A stretch of DNA of 64,000 nucleotides from Micromonospora sp. ATCC 39149 (GCF_000158815.1 NZ_GG657738.1:3200080-3264079), one strand, 5' to 3'; counted from the first letter of the stretch, positions 17,155-26,235 are shown. Program-made: numbers and translations. The notes: generated from the letters alone by a model not told the origin.

Positions 17155-17600
17155 GCCGAACAGCATCCCGAGAACGGCCGTACCCTTGATCAGGACGAAT
17201 GTCGCCGTGCATAACAAACCGACCGAGTAAACCGTCACGGCGCCCCACCCAAGTGCGGGTGAGAATCGCCGTGGCGGTGGACTCGCCGTGCGAACCGGCC
17301 ACCGCTATCAGTCGCCGCCCGGCGGCCAGCCTGTCGAGGACCTGCGCCCGGTGCACCACGGGAATGCCGGCGGCGCGGGCTATCCGCACCTCCGGCGCGT
17401 GCCGCGCGACCGTGGTGTAGACGAGGCAGCTCGCCGCCCTCGACGTGCGCCGCGTCGTGGCCCATGCGCACCCGAACGCCGGCCGCGCGCAGCGCCACGA
17501 GGACGGCTGAGCCGCGCGCAGCGCACGAGGATGGCTGAGTCGCACACGTCGCTGCCGCTGACCTGGTGCCCCAACTCAACCAGCAGTCGTTGGCGAACCG
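17155..17600 (-). pseudogene. MurC fragment (UDP-N-acetylmuramate-L-alanine ligase)
   Basis: Joining minus-strand frames gives LLVELGHQVSGSDVCDSAIL, ALRAAGVRVRMGHDAAHVEGG, VYTTVARHAPEVRIARAAG, IPVVHRAQVLDRLAAGRRLI and AVAGSHGESTATAILT. This is the N-terminal UDP-binding domain and the ATP P-loop of MurC. The P-loop should read GSHGKS, but the lysine is glutamate here. The central and C-terminal domains are missing and two frameshifts interrupt the rest, so it is a dead fragment. Confidence 0.8.
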
Positions 17601-17601
17601 A

Positions 17602-18693
17602 TCACCGACGTGCTTCGAAGAGGGGCCGCAGTCTTCGCTCGAAGGCCGCCTCGTCGATGCCCCGGGCCAGTTTCCGGTTGTAGTTCATGCGATACGGACA
17701 GCTGTCCTCGGCGCCCTGTCGCCCCGGGACGGTGAACTGGCTGATCATCTTGCCGCTGCGCGCCTCCCGCACCGTGACGTGGTAGACGCTCTCGAACAGG
17801 TCGAAGGTGAAGGGCCTGCCGCCGGCCATTAAGGCCTGTTCACTCGCATAGTTGCAGGTGACGTCCTGGCGCGAGTCCCGGGTCGCCACCACGCGTACGC
17901 AGACCAGCAGCTGCACCTGATCGGGATTCCTGCGGGAGGTACCCAGTTCATACCGGGGTTCAAAGCCGTCGGGCAGGAAGAACTCGGCGTACTCCATCGA
18001 CCGCTCGTCGGAGTATCTGACCATCGCCATCAGGTGTGGGCCGCGGCCGGCGAAGGGCCGTGAGCTGAGGTTGTAGACGGAGAGCTTCGGTGACGTGCAC
18101 GGTTCTTTGAAAGCGTCGTTGCGGGTCTGCGTCGGCCCGCTAGGCGGCGGGAGGGGGGCGAGCCGTCCGGAGGTGGGCGGGCCGCCGGGCCGATCCGGCG
18201 GCCAGGTGCATGGCCCGGTCAACGCGACGGTGAACCTGCCACTGCCCAGAGCCATCTCCATGAGCAACTCGGTGCCGTCCTCATGCTCGGCGGTGATTTC
18301 CCGGACGTTGGCGGGGGTGCCAGTCCGCAACCGCTTGGTATGTTCACCAAAACCCTCGCGGATCATCCAGGTCTCCACGTCGTCGAGGTACTTTTCGGCC
18401 TTTCCGCCGACGGACACCGTCATCTCCGCTCGCGGCCGGACACCCCAGGTCGGTCCGCCCTCGGGCAACTCCGCGCAACCCACAATCCGGGAGTGGCTCG
18501 GCGGGGTGGCCTGTGCCTCGGGTTCCAGCGCCCCGTTGACGGCGCGTGACAGGTGTTCGGTGAGCCGCTGCTCGAACTCCTCGGTGGTCACCACGGGCGC
18601 CGGCGGAGCCGGTCCGGTCTTGTCGGTGCAACCGGTAAGCGCCAACACCCCACACAACGTCATACCGAGTAAGGGACTCCACCGGCCAGCCAT
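17602..18693 (-). CDS. Predicted lipoprotein of unknown function
   Basis: 363 aa from ATG 18693. A signal peptide ends in the lipobox LALTGC (Cys22), so it should be anchored on the outer face of the membrane. A proline-rich linker at about residues 168-190 (GGPPTSGRLAPLPPPSG) separates two soluble regions. Cysteines recur in both halves (GCAELP, GPCTW, KEPCTS, VTCNYA, DSCPYR), suggesting disulfides. No family is recognised. Its stop lies next to the MurC fragment. Confidence 0.82.
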   Translation of the reverse strand: MAGRWSPLLGMTLCGVLALTGCTDKTGPAPPAPVVTTEEFEQRLTEHLSRAVNGALEPEAQATPPSHSRIVGCAELPEGGPTWGVRPRAEMTVSVGGKAEKYLDDVETWMIREGFGEHTKRLRTGTPANVREITAEHEDGTELLMEMALGSGRFTVALTGPCTWPPDRPGGPPTSGRLAPLPPPSGPTQTRNDAFKEPCTSPKLSVYNLSSRPFAGRGPHLMAMVRYSDERSMEYAEFFLPDGFEPRYELGTSRRNPDQVQLLVCVRVVATRDSRQDVTCNYASEQALMAGGRPFTFDLFESVYHVTVREARSGKMISQFTVPGRQGAEDSCPYRMNYNRKLARGIDEAAFERRLRPLFEARR

Positions 18694-18795
18694 CGCACCC
18701 CCGATTGTTCCGTCGGCACGGCAGGCCGAAAAGAAACGGGATGGTCTACCCCGGACTCTACTGGTAATCCACGCCGTCCGATACCGGTGATGCTG

Positions 18796-19300
18796 TCAGT
18801 CGCGGCCTTCGGCCGCAGCCCATACCAGAATCAACAGACAGAGCGCGGGGGACGCTCGTCGGACAAGCAACCACACGCCCACAAGGGACGGGTAAGCAAA
18901 GAGCCTGGTGGCCGAGCGCAGCTGACCAAGGCGGGCGTAACCGCGGTAATCTCCAGCTCGCCGCGGAAACAGTCGCTTGCACAGGGCATCAACGTCGTAG
19001 ACGTGTCCTCGACAGCGCCGTCCCCGGCGAACGGTTGGGGATGTTGCAGTGCCCGCACGGCCGCGCGCTCGGCCACGTCCCACGCCCAGTCGGAGCGGTC
19101 ACTGGAGTCGGCGGGCGGCCCGGGCGCGTCGTGTTCGCCGGGGAGCACGACGCGTCCGACGGCGGCGCGCCACGCCGCCCGCACCCCGAGCTCGGGCAGC
19201 CGCCAGCGTGCCCACCGATCCGCCAAGCAACAGCGCCCCGGACACGCACGCCGTCGATGGCATCGTCGCCCTGGCGGTCACCATGGGCTTCGGCGTGTAG
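18796..19300 (-). pseudogene. Frameshifted hypothetical membrane protein
   Basis: Two minus-strand frames join to give a plausible protein: ARWRLPELGVRAAWRAAVGR, VVLPGEHDAPGPPADSSDRS, DWAWDVAERAAVRALQHPQP in one, then LFPRRAGDYRGYARLGQLRS and a hydrophobic end SLVGVWLLVRRASPALCLLI, stopping at 18796. A shift near 19000 separates them and another may lie near 19210. No family is recognised. It may also be two unrelated fragments. Confidence 0.35.
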
Positions 19301-19352
19301 GTGACCAGCGCTACCGGCCGGTCGATCCCGCCGACGTCCAGCAACCCCGGCC

Positions 19353-20123
19353 TCAGTCCAGCAGCGCCTTCACCCACCGGTCCGTGTGGCGCTCGGTGTA
19401 CTCGGCGTCCGAGCGCCACGCGTCGCCGTGCCCGGTCCGCCAGTGGGTCGCCCAAGGCTCCACTGCGAGCGCGGCCTGATCCCGCAGGAAGTCGTGCATC
19501 GCCCGGGTCCGTACGGTCAGCATCGGTACCAGATCGCGGCGCTGCTGTTCGTCGAGCCCGTACGCATCGGCGAAGGCCCGCAGCCGCGGCCCCGCGTCCG
19601 CGCGCTGCCAGTCGGGGTGAGCTGACATCGGGATGAAGCCGTGGACGGCGTAGGCGAGGTCCCACAGCCGCGATCCCGGCCCGGCGTTGTCCCAGTCGAT
19701 GAAGACCCAGCGTTCGCCGATCACGAGATTCCACGGCGCAAGGTCGTGGTGCACGATCTGGTCGTCTCGGTCGGCCGGCATCAGGACGTTCCACCGTGCG
19801 TCCGGCGGTGGGGTGAAGGTCGACAGCGCGTCGTGCAAATCCCGCGCCAGCCGGCCCACCCTGGCGAGCTGGTCCTGCGGCTCCAGAAGGTCGAAGAAGA
19901 ACGGCCACGGCACCTCACCTGCCGCGTAGGTGAGCACCTCCCGTCCCTTTTCGTCGATGCCCAGCGGTCGGGGCGCGCCCCGGAAACCGACCGACCAGAG
20001 GTGTTCGAGCAGCGCGTGGACCGCCGGGGTCCAGGGACCGACCCGCCGTCGTACGGTGTCTCCGACCCGCACCACGCCCGCCGTCACGTTTCCCCCGGTG
20101 AGCGGGATCTCCTCCGCAGTCAT
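19353..20123 (-). CDS. Aminoglycoside phosphotransferase-family kinase
   Basis: 256 aa from ATG 20123. It has the APH/choline-kinase fold signatures: catalytic loop VHHDLAPWNLV (Asp and Asn of Brenner's motif) at about residues 126-136 and metal-binding FIDWDNAGPG at about 143-152, with a C-terminal helical region. Family members phosphorylate aminoglycosides, homoserine, choline or other hydroxyls. The substrate is not predictable, so no resistance phenotype should be assumed. Confidence 0.88.
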   Translation of the reverse strand: MTAEEIPLTGGNVTAGVVRVGDTVRRRVGPWTPAVHALLEHLWSVGFRGAPRPLGIDEKGREVLTYAAGEVPWPFFFDLLEPQDQLARVGRLARDLHDALSTFTPPPDARWNVLMPADRDDQIVHHDLAPWNLVIGERWVFIDWDNAGPGSRLWDLAYAVHGFIPMSAHPDWQRADAGPRLRAFADAYGLDEQQRRDLVPMLTVRTRAMHDFLRDQAALAVEPWATHWRTGHGDAWRSDAEYTERHTDRWVKALLD

Positions 20124-20198
20124 GCGTCAGTCCTTTCACATTGACGTTCACACCGACCCACCGGTCACCGTCCTCGGCGTCTACCGGTGTCAGTGACC

Positions 20199-20470
20199 GG
20201 ATCTGTTGCGTTGGGCGAAAGCATGGCGGTTCTTCCACCGGGCGCTGACCACACTGAAGGTCCCACCCGGCGAAGTCGTCACCGAGGCCCCCACCTACTC
20301 GAGGGTGACCGAGGATCTGCTCCCGTCGGCGCGGCACCACATCGAACGGCACGCCGACAATACGATCGAGGCCGACCACAGCCAGCTCGAACACCGACTC
20401 AGACCGATACACGGACTCCGCACCGACCGGACCGCCCAGACGATCGTCACCGGCCACGCCTTCGTGCAGA
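20199..20470 (+). mobile_element. IS6-family element relic (left end joined to transposase C-terminus)
   Basis: It begins with the IS6-like terminal sequence GGATCTGTTGCGTTGGGCGA, also found at 51480 and 53603. It then jumps directly to the second half of an IS6 transposase: RFFHRALTTLKVPPGEVVTE, APTYSRVTEDLLPSARHH, IERHADNTIEADHSQLEHRL and TGHAFVQ. The N-terminal half is deleted and the right end is lost after 20470. The element is immobile on its own. Confidence 0.75.
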
Positions 20471-20622
20471 GACGCTGCGGAACCGGGTCCGTAAGAAAGA
20501 TCAGCACACCAGGTCGGGCGGAGCGGTGTCGGCGGCTTCCTACCATCGCGGTTCAGAGGACCTGGTGGCAGGCGTCCTCCCATTGCAGATCAGACGCTGT
20601 GGTCTCGCGTGTCCAGCGGAGC

Positions 20623-21360
20623 ATGGCTACTGTTGTCACCGTGACGAACACGCAATTTCGGCGCGTGTACCGCAATTCCGGGCACGAAATATGGTTCGTG
20701 CTGGTCCCCGCGATGCTCGTCGGGGTGTTCCTGGTCGTCCGGCTCGCGAGCTACGACGACGTACCGGTGATCGCCCCGATCGGGCTCGCCCTCATGTTCG
20801 CCGCGGCGGTCGGCTGCATCATCCCGTCCGTCTATCGGACTGCCACTATCGCCGACGAAGCACACCTGACGATCGTGGGCCCGACCAGCACTCGCCAGAT
20901 CGCGTGGCGGGACGTGCAAGGCATCGAGATCGAACTGCGCCGAAGCCGGCCGTCGATGCAGGTGGCCGTGGTGTACGACGCCGCAGGTGGCAAGCGCGAC
21001 CTGCCACACGTGAATGACCACAGCCTCGTAACGGCCCTGTCCGCTGAGGTCGGCCAACTGCGCCGGATCTGGGAGCTGCGCCGGGGCGACGACTGGAAGC
21101 CCACCCCGCCCGCCGCCGCCCAGATCGCATACGACCGCCGGTATCCGACGCCGGCGTGGGCGATCGGCCTGGTCGGCGGGTTTGCCGGGTTGGTCTTGGG
21201 CGTCGCGCTGTTCTTCATCCTGTTGGCCAGCGACGCCTACACCGACCGCGACGGGTTCGCCTCGACGTATCTGAGCCCCTTCGTGCTGTCGGTCGGGCTG
21301 CCGGCCGCAGGGGCTGTGCTGACCGGGGTCGCCGTCGCGGTCCGCCGCCGGGCGGGCTAA
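20623..21360 (+). CDS. PH-like domain membrane protein
   Basis: 245 aa from ATG 20623; GTG 20641 (VTNTQFRRVYR) is equally possible. It has two N-terminal hydrophobic segments (EIWFVLVPAMLVGVFLVV, VIAPIGLALMFAAAVGCII), a central cytoplasmic part resembling bacterial PH domains (IADEAHLTIVGPTSTRQIAW, VQGIEIELRR), and two C-terminal membrane segments. Bacterial PH-like proteins of this layout are common in actinobacteria and their role is unclear. Confidence 0.75.
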   Translation: MATVVTVTNTQFRRVYRNSGHEIWFVLVPAMLVGVFLVVRLASYDDVPVIAPIGLALMFAAAVGCIIPSVYRTATIADEAHLTIVGPTSTRQIAWRDVQGIEIELRRSRPSMQVAVVYDAAGGKRDLPHVNDHSLVTALSAEVGQLRRIWELRRGDDWKPTPPAAAQIAYDRRYPTPAWAIGLVGGFAGLVLGVALFFILLASDAYTDRDGFASTYLSPFVLSVGLPAAGAVLTGVAVAVRRRAG

Positions 21361-21614
21361 TACTGCTAAGGCGGTTCGACCCTTCAAGTCTTCCGAGTCG
21401 TCTGCGGTAGTGGGAGCCGCGGGCTCGGTGGTTGCAGAGTCGGCGGAAAGCTGAGCAGGCCAGCACGTGTTCGACGGCGGGCTCGATGGTCAGGATCACC
21501 ACGGGGCATGAACGCCAGCCTGCCCGGAGCGGCAGAAGCGGGAACCGCTGCCGTCCGGCTATGACCGACGCGGACCGGCGGGGAACTGTCGTAGTCGGCA
21601 CCTAGGCTCGCGCC

Positions 21615-22145
21615 GTGAGCATGAACGGCAACTGGCTGCGCGTTTCCCTGGACGAACTGGAGCAGGCCAGGACCGACCTCGGCTGGGCCTACGAACTCGC
21701 CATGACGGAACGGGACGACAACTCCGAACGCTGGACCGCCACTGACAAGGCATGGAACGGGCTCGATTTCCTACTCGACCGACTCGGCTTCGAGATTCCG
21801 CTTGTCCTAGGAGCGGAGGGATTCGTGGAGCTGCCAGACGTCGAACCCGACAGCGACGAGATGTTTGATTTCCTGGAGAACCTCGAAGACGACTGGGGCT
21901 ACGGGCCACCCTCCTACCTGACACCGGGCCAGGTAGCGGCTGCGGCCTCGCGACTGGCTACGCTCACCGAAGACGACCTCATCGGCGACGTCGACCCGCA
22001 GGAGTTGAACCGAGCCGAGATCTACCCCGGAACTTGGGAAAGACCCGGTGAGCTTGCGTGGGTGGCCCACTATCTGCCGGGCGTCCGGAGCTTCTTCGCG
22101 GCAGCCGAGAAGGATGGCGACGCGGTGATCTGCTGGCTTGACTGA
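21615..22145 (+). CDS. DUF1877 / YfbM-like protein
   Basis: 176 aa from GTG 21615, preferred over ATG 21621 because family members start similarly (M-x-M-x-G-x-x-LRV). Conserved features are SMNGNWLRVSLDELEQ, the ATDKAWNGLDFLLDR segment and PGELAWVAHYLPGVRSFFAA. It is a small acidic cytoplasmic protein. The family has no established function. Confidence 0.85.
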   Translation: MSMNGNWLRVSLDELEQARTDLGWAYELAMTERDDNSERWTATDKAWNGLDFLLDRLGFEIPLVLGAEGFVELPDVEPDSDEMFDFLENLEDDWGYGPPSYLTPGQVAAAASRLATLTEDDLIGDVDPQELNRAEIYPGTWERPGELAWVAHYLPGVRSFFAAAEKDGDAVICWLD

Positions 22146-22463
22146 TCTGCAACTCAGCCACAGGGGCACTCGCATGGATCGGGCGGTTCACGTCCACCTA
22201 CGTGGGGCATCGTGTGCCGGGCTCCGCAGGGCCACTATCTGCTCGAGCTCTCTCGCTACACGTCACATCACCAGATCGACTGCCCGGCGATAGCCACTCC
22301 CGCAGTGCCCACCACCTCGCCGGATATGGCTGGAGCCAGGCGAAATGGGGTGCAAGACCGGACTGTACGTCTCACCACCGCGTTGACGGGCCCCGCAGGC
22401 CGTCGTCCGAACTGCCGGCGGCCACCGCCGGCGGCCCGGCCCGGCCATGACGGCTCGCCCGTC
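22146..22463. other. Intergenic region, nothing recognised
   Basis: No open frame here has a ribosome-binding site or recognisable residues. It leads into the hydrolase relic. Confidence 0.5.
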
Positions 22464-22671
22464 GGGACAACGGCCCAATTTCAGGCCGGATTCTCGGGCC
22501 GTGGGCGGCGACCAGCTGCGCCCCTCCCCAGTCCCAGCCCACGAGCGTAACGTCGCGCAGGTCGAGCACCTGCATGAACTCGGCCACCAAGGCGGCCAGC
22601 CCACGCGAGCTGAGATCGACGTCCGGGTTCATCGGCAGGCGGTGTGCGCCCAACGGCACCGCTAGCACCAC
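22464..22671 (-). pseudogene. Alpha/beta hydrolase fragment
   Basis: The minus-strand frame reads VPLGAHRLPMNPDVDLSSRG, LAALVAEFMQVLDLRDVTLV and GWDWGGAQLVAAHG. This corresponds to the region around the nucleophile elbow of alpha/beta hydrolases of the haloalkane dehalogenase/hydrolase type. The nucleophile position reads GWDWGG, and haloalkane dehalogenases use Asp there. Both N-terminal oxyanion and C-terminal catalytic parts are absent, so it is a remnant. Confidence 0.6.
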
Positions 22672-23141
22672 GCGCGATGATCTGCCCGCAGACCAGCAAC
22701 CACGTGCCGCCAAAGCGTCGCGCCCACCAACACGCACCGATGACTGGGGCGAGGGCACCACGATTCCGCCGGAGAAACTGCCGGCCGGGAGCACGGCCTA
22801 CCTTGCCGCGCACCAGAGCGACGAGACAGCTGTCGCGATCACGTCCTACGCGGCCTACGCCGTCATGATCGACGCGGGCCACGCCCACCGAGGGCTGGAC
22901 ATCTGGCTCCTGAACCAGGGGTTTGTCGCCGCGTTGGCCGTCGTCGGCGAACAGCGGGAGCAGGGTCTCGCCGACCGGGCCGGCAGGTGTCCGGCCTCTG
23001 GACGGGCACCCGTGGTGACCGGTCGGTGACCGGCCGACGGTGCTCCGGTGTCCGGGAACCGCTCGGACAGCCCGGCCTCTGCGCAGCCTGGTCGAGATAG
23101 GCGTGACTGCGGGGGAAACCCCGTCCAACCAGAGGAGAGCC
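22672..23141. other. Non-coding or decayed region before the protease homologue
   Basis: Frames on both strands are open but none shows a family motif with a start site. The plus-strand stretch around 22790-22930 (LAAHQSDETAVAITSYAAYA) looks weakly protein-like but is unassigned. The ribosome-binding site AGAGGAG of the next gene is at about 23131. Confidence 0.45.
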
Positions 23142-24089
23142 ATGCTTGGAAAGAGATGGGCGGTAGTAGTCCTTGCCGCCGTAGCCGTCGGCACCGCAGC
23201 CCCTCCGGTCGGGCCAGCGACTGCCGCCACGACTCCCGACCGACCCGCCAGCGCCGATGCGGCCCAGTCCGGTCACCGGCCCGTGAGCACGACGGCACCG
23301 GTGGCCGGCACCGCCGTCGGCGTGACTCCCGCCGTCGGCACCGAGGCAATCCTCGGTCCCGACACCCGGGTGCCGGTCCGTCCGACCACCACGTTTCCCG
23401 CCAGCGCCATCGTGCGGCTGGTGTTCACCGGCGGCCAGTGCACCGGCTTCATGATCAGCGAACGCACCGTGGCGACTGCCGCCCACTGCCTGCACTCCGG
23501 CGGTTCCAATGGCACCTGGCGTACCAACGTCGTCGCGTACCCCGGGCACGACGGCACGACAGCGCCCTTCGGCGGGTGCGCGGCGCTCCGGCTCTTCGTC
23601 CCTTCGAACTGGACCAGCGCGACCAATTCCCCTGGCGGTGGCGACCCGGCCTTCGACTACGGGGCGGCGCAGCTCAACTGCGCGATCGGCACCAGGACCG
23701 GCTGGCTCGGCCTCGGTTACTCGACCCAACCGGTGACCGGATCCTGCACCAGGACCCAGGGATATCCGGCCGACCGGCCCGGACAGTGGGCGAGCGACGA
23801 CGCCGTCCGGGCCGAGGACGCGAGTGTTCTCTACGTCCGGCATCCCCTCGTCGGCGGGCTGGACGGCAGCCCTGTCTCCTACACGCCCGACCCGGATGAC
23901 TGGTGCCCGGTGCGGCCGCCGCTGGTGATCCCGTGCCCGTGCCCGCCGCCACCGCCCTGCGTGTGCCCGATCCCGACGGTGATGGCGATCCTCTCCCGTG
24001 GACCCTCCGGCGTCGGGCCCGGCGCCACCAACAACATCGCCACCCGGATGACGCTACCGATCATCAACAACTTCATGCAGTGGCGTTGA
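23142..24089 (+). CDS. Secreted V8-like serine protease homologue, catalytic Ser replaced
   Basis: 315 aa from ATG 23142, with AGAGGAG upstream. A signal peptide (VVVLAAVAVGTAAPPVGPA) is followed by a Thr/Pro/Ala-rich pro-region. The chymotrypsin-like core has His in VATAAHCLH and an Asp in DPAFDYGAAQL. The expected Gly-x-Ser-Gly-Ser/Gly-Pro motif reads GGLDGSPVSY, with Asp at the nucleophile position. A Cys/Pro-rich insert (PCPCPPPPPCVCP) precedes the C-terminus. It may be an inactive homologue with a binding role, or use another serine; that is inference. Confidence 0.8.
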   Translation: MLGKRWAVVVLAAVAVGTAAPPVGPATAATTPDRPASADAAQSGHRPVSTTAPVAGTAVGVTPAVGTEAILGPDTRVPVRPTTTFPASAIVRLVFTGGQCTGFMISERTVATAAHCLHSGGSNGTWRTNVVAYPGHDGTTAPFGGCAALRLFVPSNWTSATNSPGGGDPAFDYGAAQLNCAIGTRTGWLGLGYSTQPVTGSCTRTQGYPADRPGQWASDDAVRAEDASVLYVRHPLVGGLDGSPVSYTPDPDDWCPVRPPLVIPCPCPPPPPCVCPIPTVMAILSRGPSGVGPGATNNIATRMTLPIINNFMQWR

Positions 24090-24094
24090 CCCCT

Positions 24095-24111
24095 CCGACC
24101 GGCGCGGTCGG
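24095..24111. terminator. Short hairpin after the protease homologue
   Basis: CCGACCG and CGGTCGG pair around a GCG loop six bases after the stop at 24089. It overlaps the left arm of the disrupted 54-bp palindrome. Confidence 0.5.
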
Positions 24112-24130
24112 GGCGGGCGACGGCATCTAG
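24102..24130 (+). repeat. Left arm of palindromic target site, including CTAG
   Basis: These 29 bases are the exact reverse complement of 29651-29679. Together they reconstruct a perfect 54-bp palindrome with CTAG at its centre when the transposon and one CTAG copy are removed. The site lies between two convergent genes and is best read as a former bidirectional terminator. Confidence 0.85.
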
Positions 24131-25253
24131 TACTGCAACGGCAGTAGGCGAATCGCCTTCGGGTCGGGTTCGTTGGTCAGGTCGTGGCGGACGTTGATGT
24201 CGATCGTTGGTATGCGGAGTTGGATCGGCTGCATGCGCGGATCGGGGTGCGGTTTCGCCGGTCGGAGCCGCGTCGGCGGGCGCGGCAGTACCTGTGTGGG
24301 CTGGTCTCGGGTTTGGCCCGCAAGAACGGGTGGACCCTGGCTGAGCAGGCCGGGGATGTGTCGCCGGACGGGATGCAGCGGTTGTTGCGGTGGGCGGACT
24401 GGGACGTCGACGCCGTGCGGGATGACGTGCGTGACTACGTGGTCGAGCATCTCGGCGACCCGGCCGGGGTGCTGATCGTCGATGACACCGGGTTCCTGGA
24501 GAAGGGCACACGGTCGGCGGGGGTGCAGCGTCAGTACTTCGGCACCGCCGGGCGGACGGAGAACTGCCAGGTCGGGGTGTTCCTGGCCTACCGGTCGTCC
24601 CAGGGGCACGCGTTGATTGACCGGCAGCTGTACCTTCCGACCTCGTGGACCGATGACCGGGACCGGTGTCGGGCTGTCGGTATTCGGGACGAGGTGGAGT
24701 TCGCCACGAAGGTGCAGATGGCCCGTCAGATGCTCGCCCGCGCCTTGGACGCGGGGGTGCCGGTGGGGTGGGTGACGATGGACGAGGCCTACGGGCAGTC
24801 GAAGTACCTGCGGGTGTGGCTGGAACAGCGGGATGTGGGCTATGTGGTCGCGACCCGCCGCAACGACGACATGATCACCACGACGATGGGGACTGCCCGC
24901 GCGGAGATCGAAGAGTGCTTCCAGCAGGCCAAGGACGAAGCCGGCCTCGACGAGTACCAGGTGCGTGACTGGCGGGCCTGGTACGCCCACATCACCCTCG
25001 CGATGGCCGCCCACACCTGGCTTTCCGCGGCCAGATCCCTTGCGGCAAACGGGGATCTGGCACCGGCGACGGCATGATGATCGGCTACACGGTACCGGAG
25101 ATCCGAAGACTCCTCACCGCACTCGTAGTGCGACACATCCATGAACCCCAGCGCATCTGGGCCTGGTCCCGATGGCGCAGACGCCGCCAACACCAGGCCC
25201 GAACCTGCCACTACCGACGACGCGGCTATCCCTGACCAACTGCCGTTGCAGTA
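24131..25253 (+). mobile_element. IS701-family insertion sequence, copy 1
   Basis: Ends carry inverted repeats: TACTGCAACGGCAGTAGG on the left, and on the right the complement of TACTGCAACGGCAGTTGG (17 of 18 match). Each end is itself a small dyad (ACTGC-AACG-GCAGT). The length, 1123 bp, equals that of copy 2. Confidence 0.88.
24184..25077 (+). CDS. IS701-family DDE transposase, internally shortened
   Basis: 297 aa from GTG 24184. The catalytic triad appears to be Asp in VDDTGFLEKG, Asp in VTMDEAYGQS and Glu in EIEECFQQAKDEAG. Family members are usually near 400 aa. The segment that normally lies between RRNDDMITTT and the Glu motif is missing in frame, with the junction at TMGTARAEIEE. All three acidic residues remain, so partial activity cannot be excluded. 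The protein is identical to that of copy 2. Confidence 0.85.
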   Translation: MADVDVDRWYAELDRLHARIGVRFRRSEPRRRARQYLCGLVSGLARKNGWTLAEQAGDVSPDGMQRLLRWADWDVDAVRDDVRDYVVEHLGDPAGVLIVDDTGFLEKGTRSAGVQRQYFGTAGRTENCQVGVFLAYRSSQGHALIDRQLYLPTSWTDDRDRCRAVGIRDEVEFATKVQMARQMLARALDAGVPVGWVTMDEAYGQSKYLRVWLEQRDVGYVVATRRNDDMITTTMGTARAEIEECFQQAKDEAGLDEYQVRDWRAWYAHITLAMAAHTWLSAARSLAANGDLAPATA

Positions 25254-25257
25254 TTAG

Positions 25258-25375
25258 GAGACGTGCAGCCCGGCGGCGAGCCACGCCGCAGCGGCTTCGG
25301 CCGCGCCGGGGTGGTGCGGTGCGGTGCGAGTCTGCCGGGGGCGAGCCGAACGGCCCGCCCCCGCTAACCTGCTGC
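25258..25375. other. Junction between IS copy 1 and cargo
   Basis: This short GC-rich stretch contains the terminator hairpin of the amidase gene and no coding signal. Confidence 0.5.
25337..25362 (-). terminator. Terminator-like hairpin of the amidase gene
   Basis: GGGGGCGAGCC and GGCCCGCCCCC pair around GAAC with a single A-C mismatch, 14 bp past the amidase stop on the minus strand. Confidence 0.65.
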
Positions 25376-26059
25376 CTACTTCGCCTTCGGCGAGGCGTAG
25401 CCGACAATGCTAGTGTTCGACGGGTACCACTTCACGTGGGTGACGCCATCGGATTGGTTCCCGCCGACAACGTAGAAATAGCCCTTTGCCACTGTGTCTG
25501 CGTAGTACGAGGTAACGATGGCAACGTGATCCGTCTCGCCGCCGTCATAGTTGAAAACCACAGCGTCGCCCTTGCGGGGGATATAGCCGCTGGTCCTGGA
25601 GTGCCAGGTGCCATTGTCGTTGCCATAGGTGATAAAACTTGATGAGTGCGGCGTGAGCTTCGAGTATTCGGCCGTGCCCCAGTAGAAGGCGTACTTCGCG
25701 AAGTCCGCGCACCAGGCCCGAGAACGCCAGCTCACCGGCATTGATTGCTTAACACCACCGCTGTACATGGTGCCCGAGGTGGTTTTGGCGGGGCTGCAGG
25801 CGGCCGAATAGTGACTGGTCCTGCGGTCGTTGTCCGGGTCGGTCCAGAACCCGGTGTAGTAGTTGCAGTCTTCGTTGCCGGCCTCCGATCGGCGGACCGA
25901 AACCGTTGTGCTGGTGGAGGTGTACTGCTCCCAGGCGATGTTGCCCACGTCGATGCCGAGCTGGGTGTCACCGGCGGCGTGAGCCGTGCCCGTGCCGATG
26001 AACGTGACGGACGCCGCCGCGACTGCGGCAACCAGCGCCGCACGAATTGCTTTTCTCAT
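25376..26059 (-). CDS. Secreted amidase-domain protein (CHAP/Amidase_6-like)
   Basis: About 227 aa starting at the ATG of MRKAIRAALVAAVAAASVTF. A signal peptide ends near AHAAG. Catalytic-type residues are the Cys in SRAWCADFAKYAFYWG and the His in GETDHVAIVTSYY, the arrangement of papain-like peptidoglycan or peptide amidases. An upstream cysteine pair (EDCNYY...SAACSPA) may form a disulfide. It is likely exported and active on cell-wall or peptide amides. It is the main cargo gene of the composite transposon, with a small ORF just upstream. Confidence 0.82.
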   Translation of the reverse strand: MRKAIRAALVAAVAAASVTFIGTGTAHAAGDTQLGIDVGNIAWEQYTSTSTTVSVRRSEAGNEDCNYYTGFWTDPDNDRRTSHYSAACSPAKTTSGTMYSGGVKQSMPVSWRSRAWCADFAKYAFYWGTAEYSKLTPHSSSFITYGNDNGTWHSRTSGYIPRKGDAVVFNYDGGETDHVAIVTSYYADTVAKGYFYVVGGNQSDGVTHVKWYPSNTSIVGYASPKAK

Positions 26060-26103
26060 GGATGTCTCCTGTGTGAAGTGTCCAACGGGGGATGGTGGCC
26101 GGT

Positions 26104-26235
26104 TCAGAGCCAGTAGCCGCATGTGCGGTTGGTGTTGGCATCGCTGGTGCAGACCTTGAGGTAGACGCCGGTCTTGTGGTAGCCGTGCCACTCCCCGGTC
26201 AGGACCGTCCAAAGTCTTCGCTGCGTCGTTTTCAT
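26104..26235 (-). CDS. 43-residue ORF upstream of the amidase
   Basis: This ORF runs from ATG 26235, with GGAAAGG about 7 nt upstream, to TGA 26104 and encodes 43 residues including WHGYHKTGVYLKVCTSDANT and a terminal NRTCGYWL. The two Cys and high aromatic content look like the C-terminal half of a small secreted protein, but no signal peptide is present. It could be a truncated gene or a genuine short peptide. It lies 45 bp upstream of the amidase gene on the same strand. Confidence 0.5.
   Translation of the reverse strand: MKTTQRRLWTVLTGEWHGYHKTGVYLKVCTSDANTNRTCGYWL

Noticed and set aside
19353-20123. Antibiotic-resistance gene call for the phosphotransferase
   Set aside because: Only general APH-fold motifs are visible; most family members act on other substrates.
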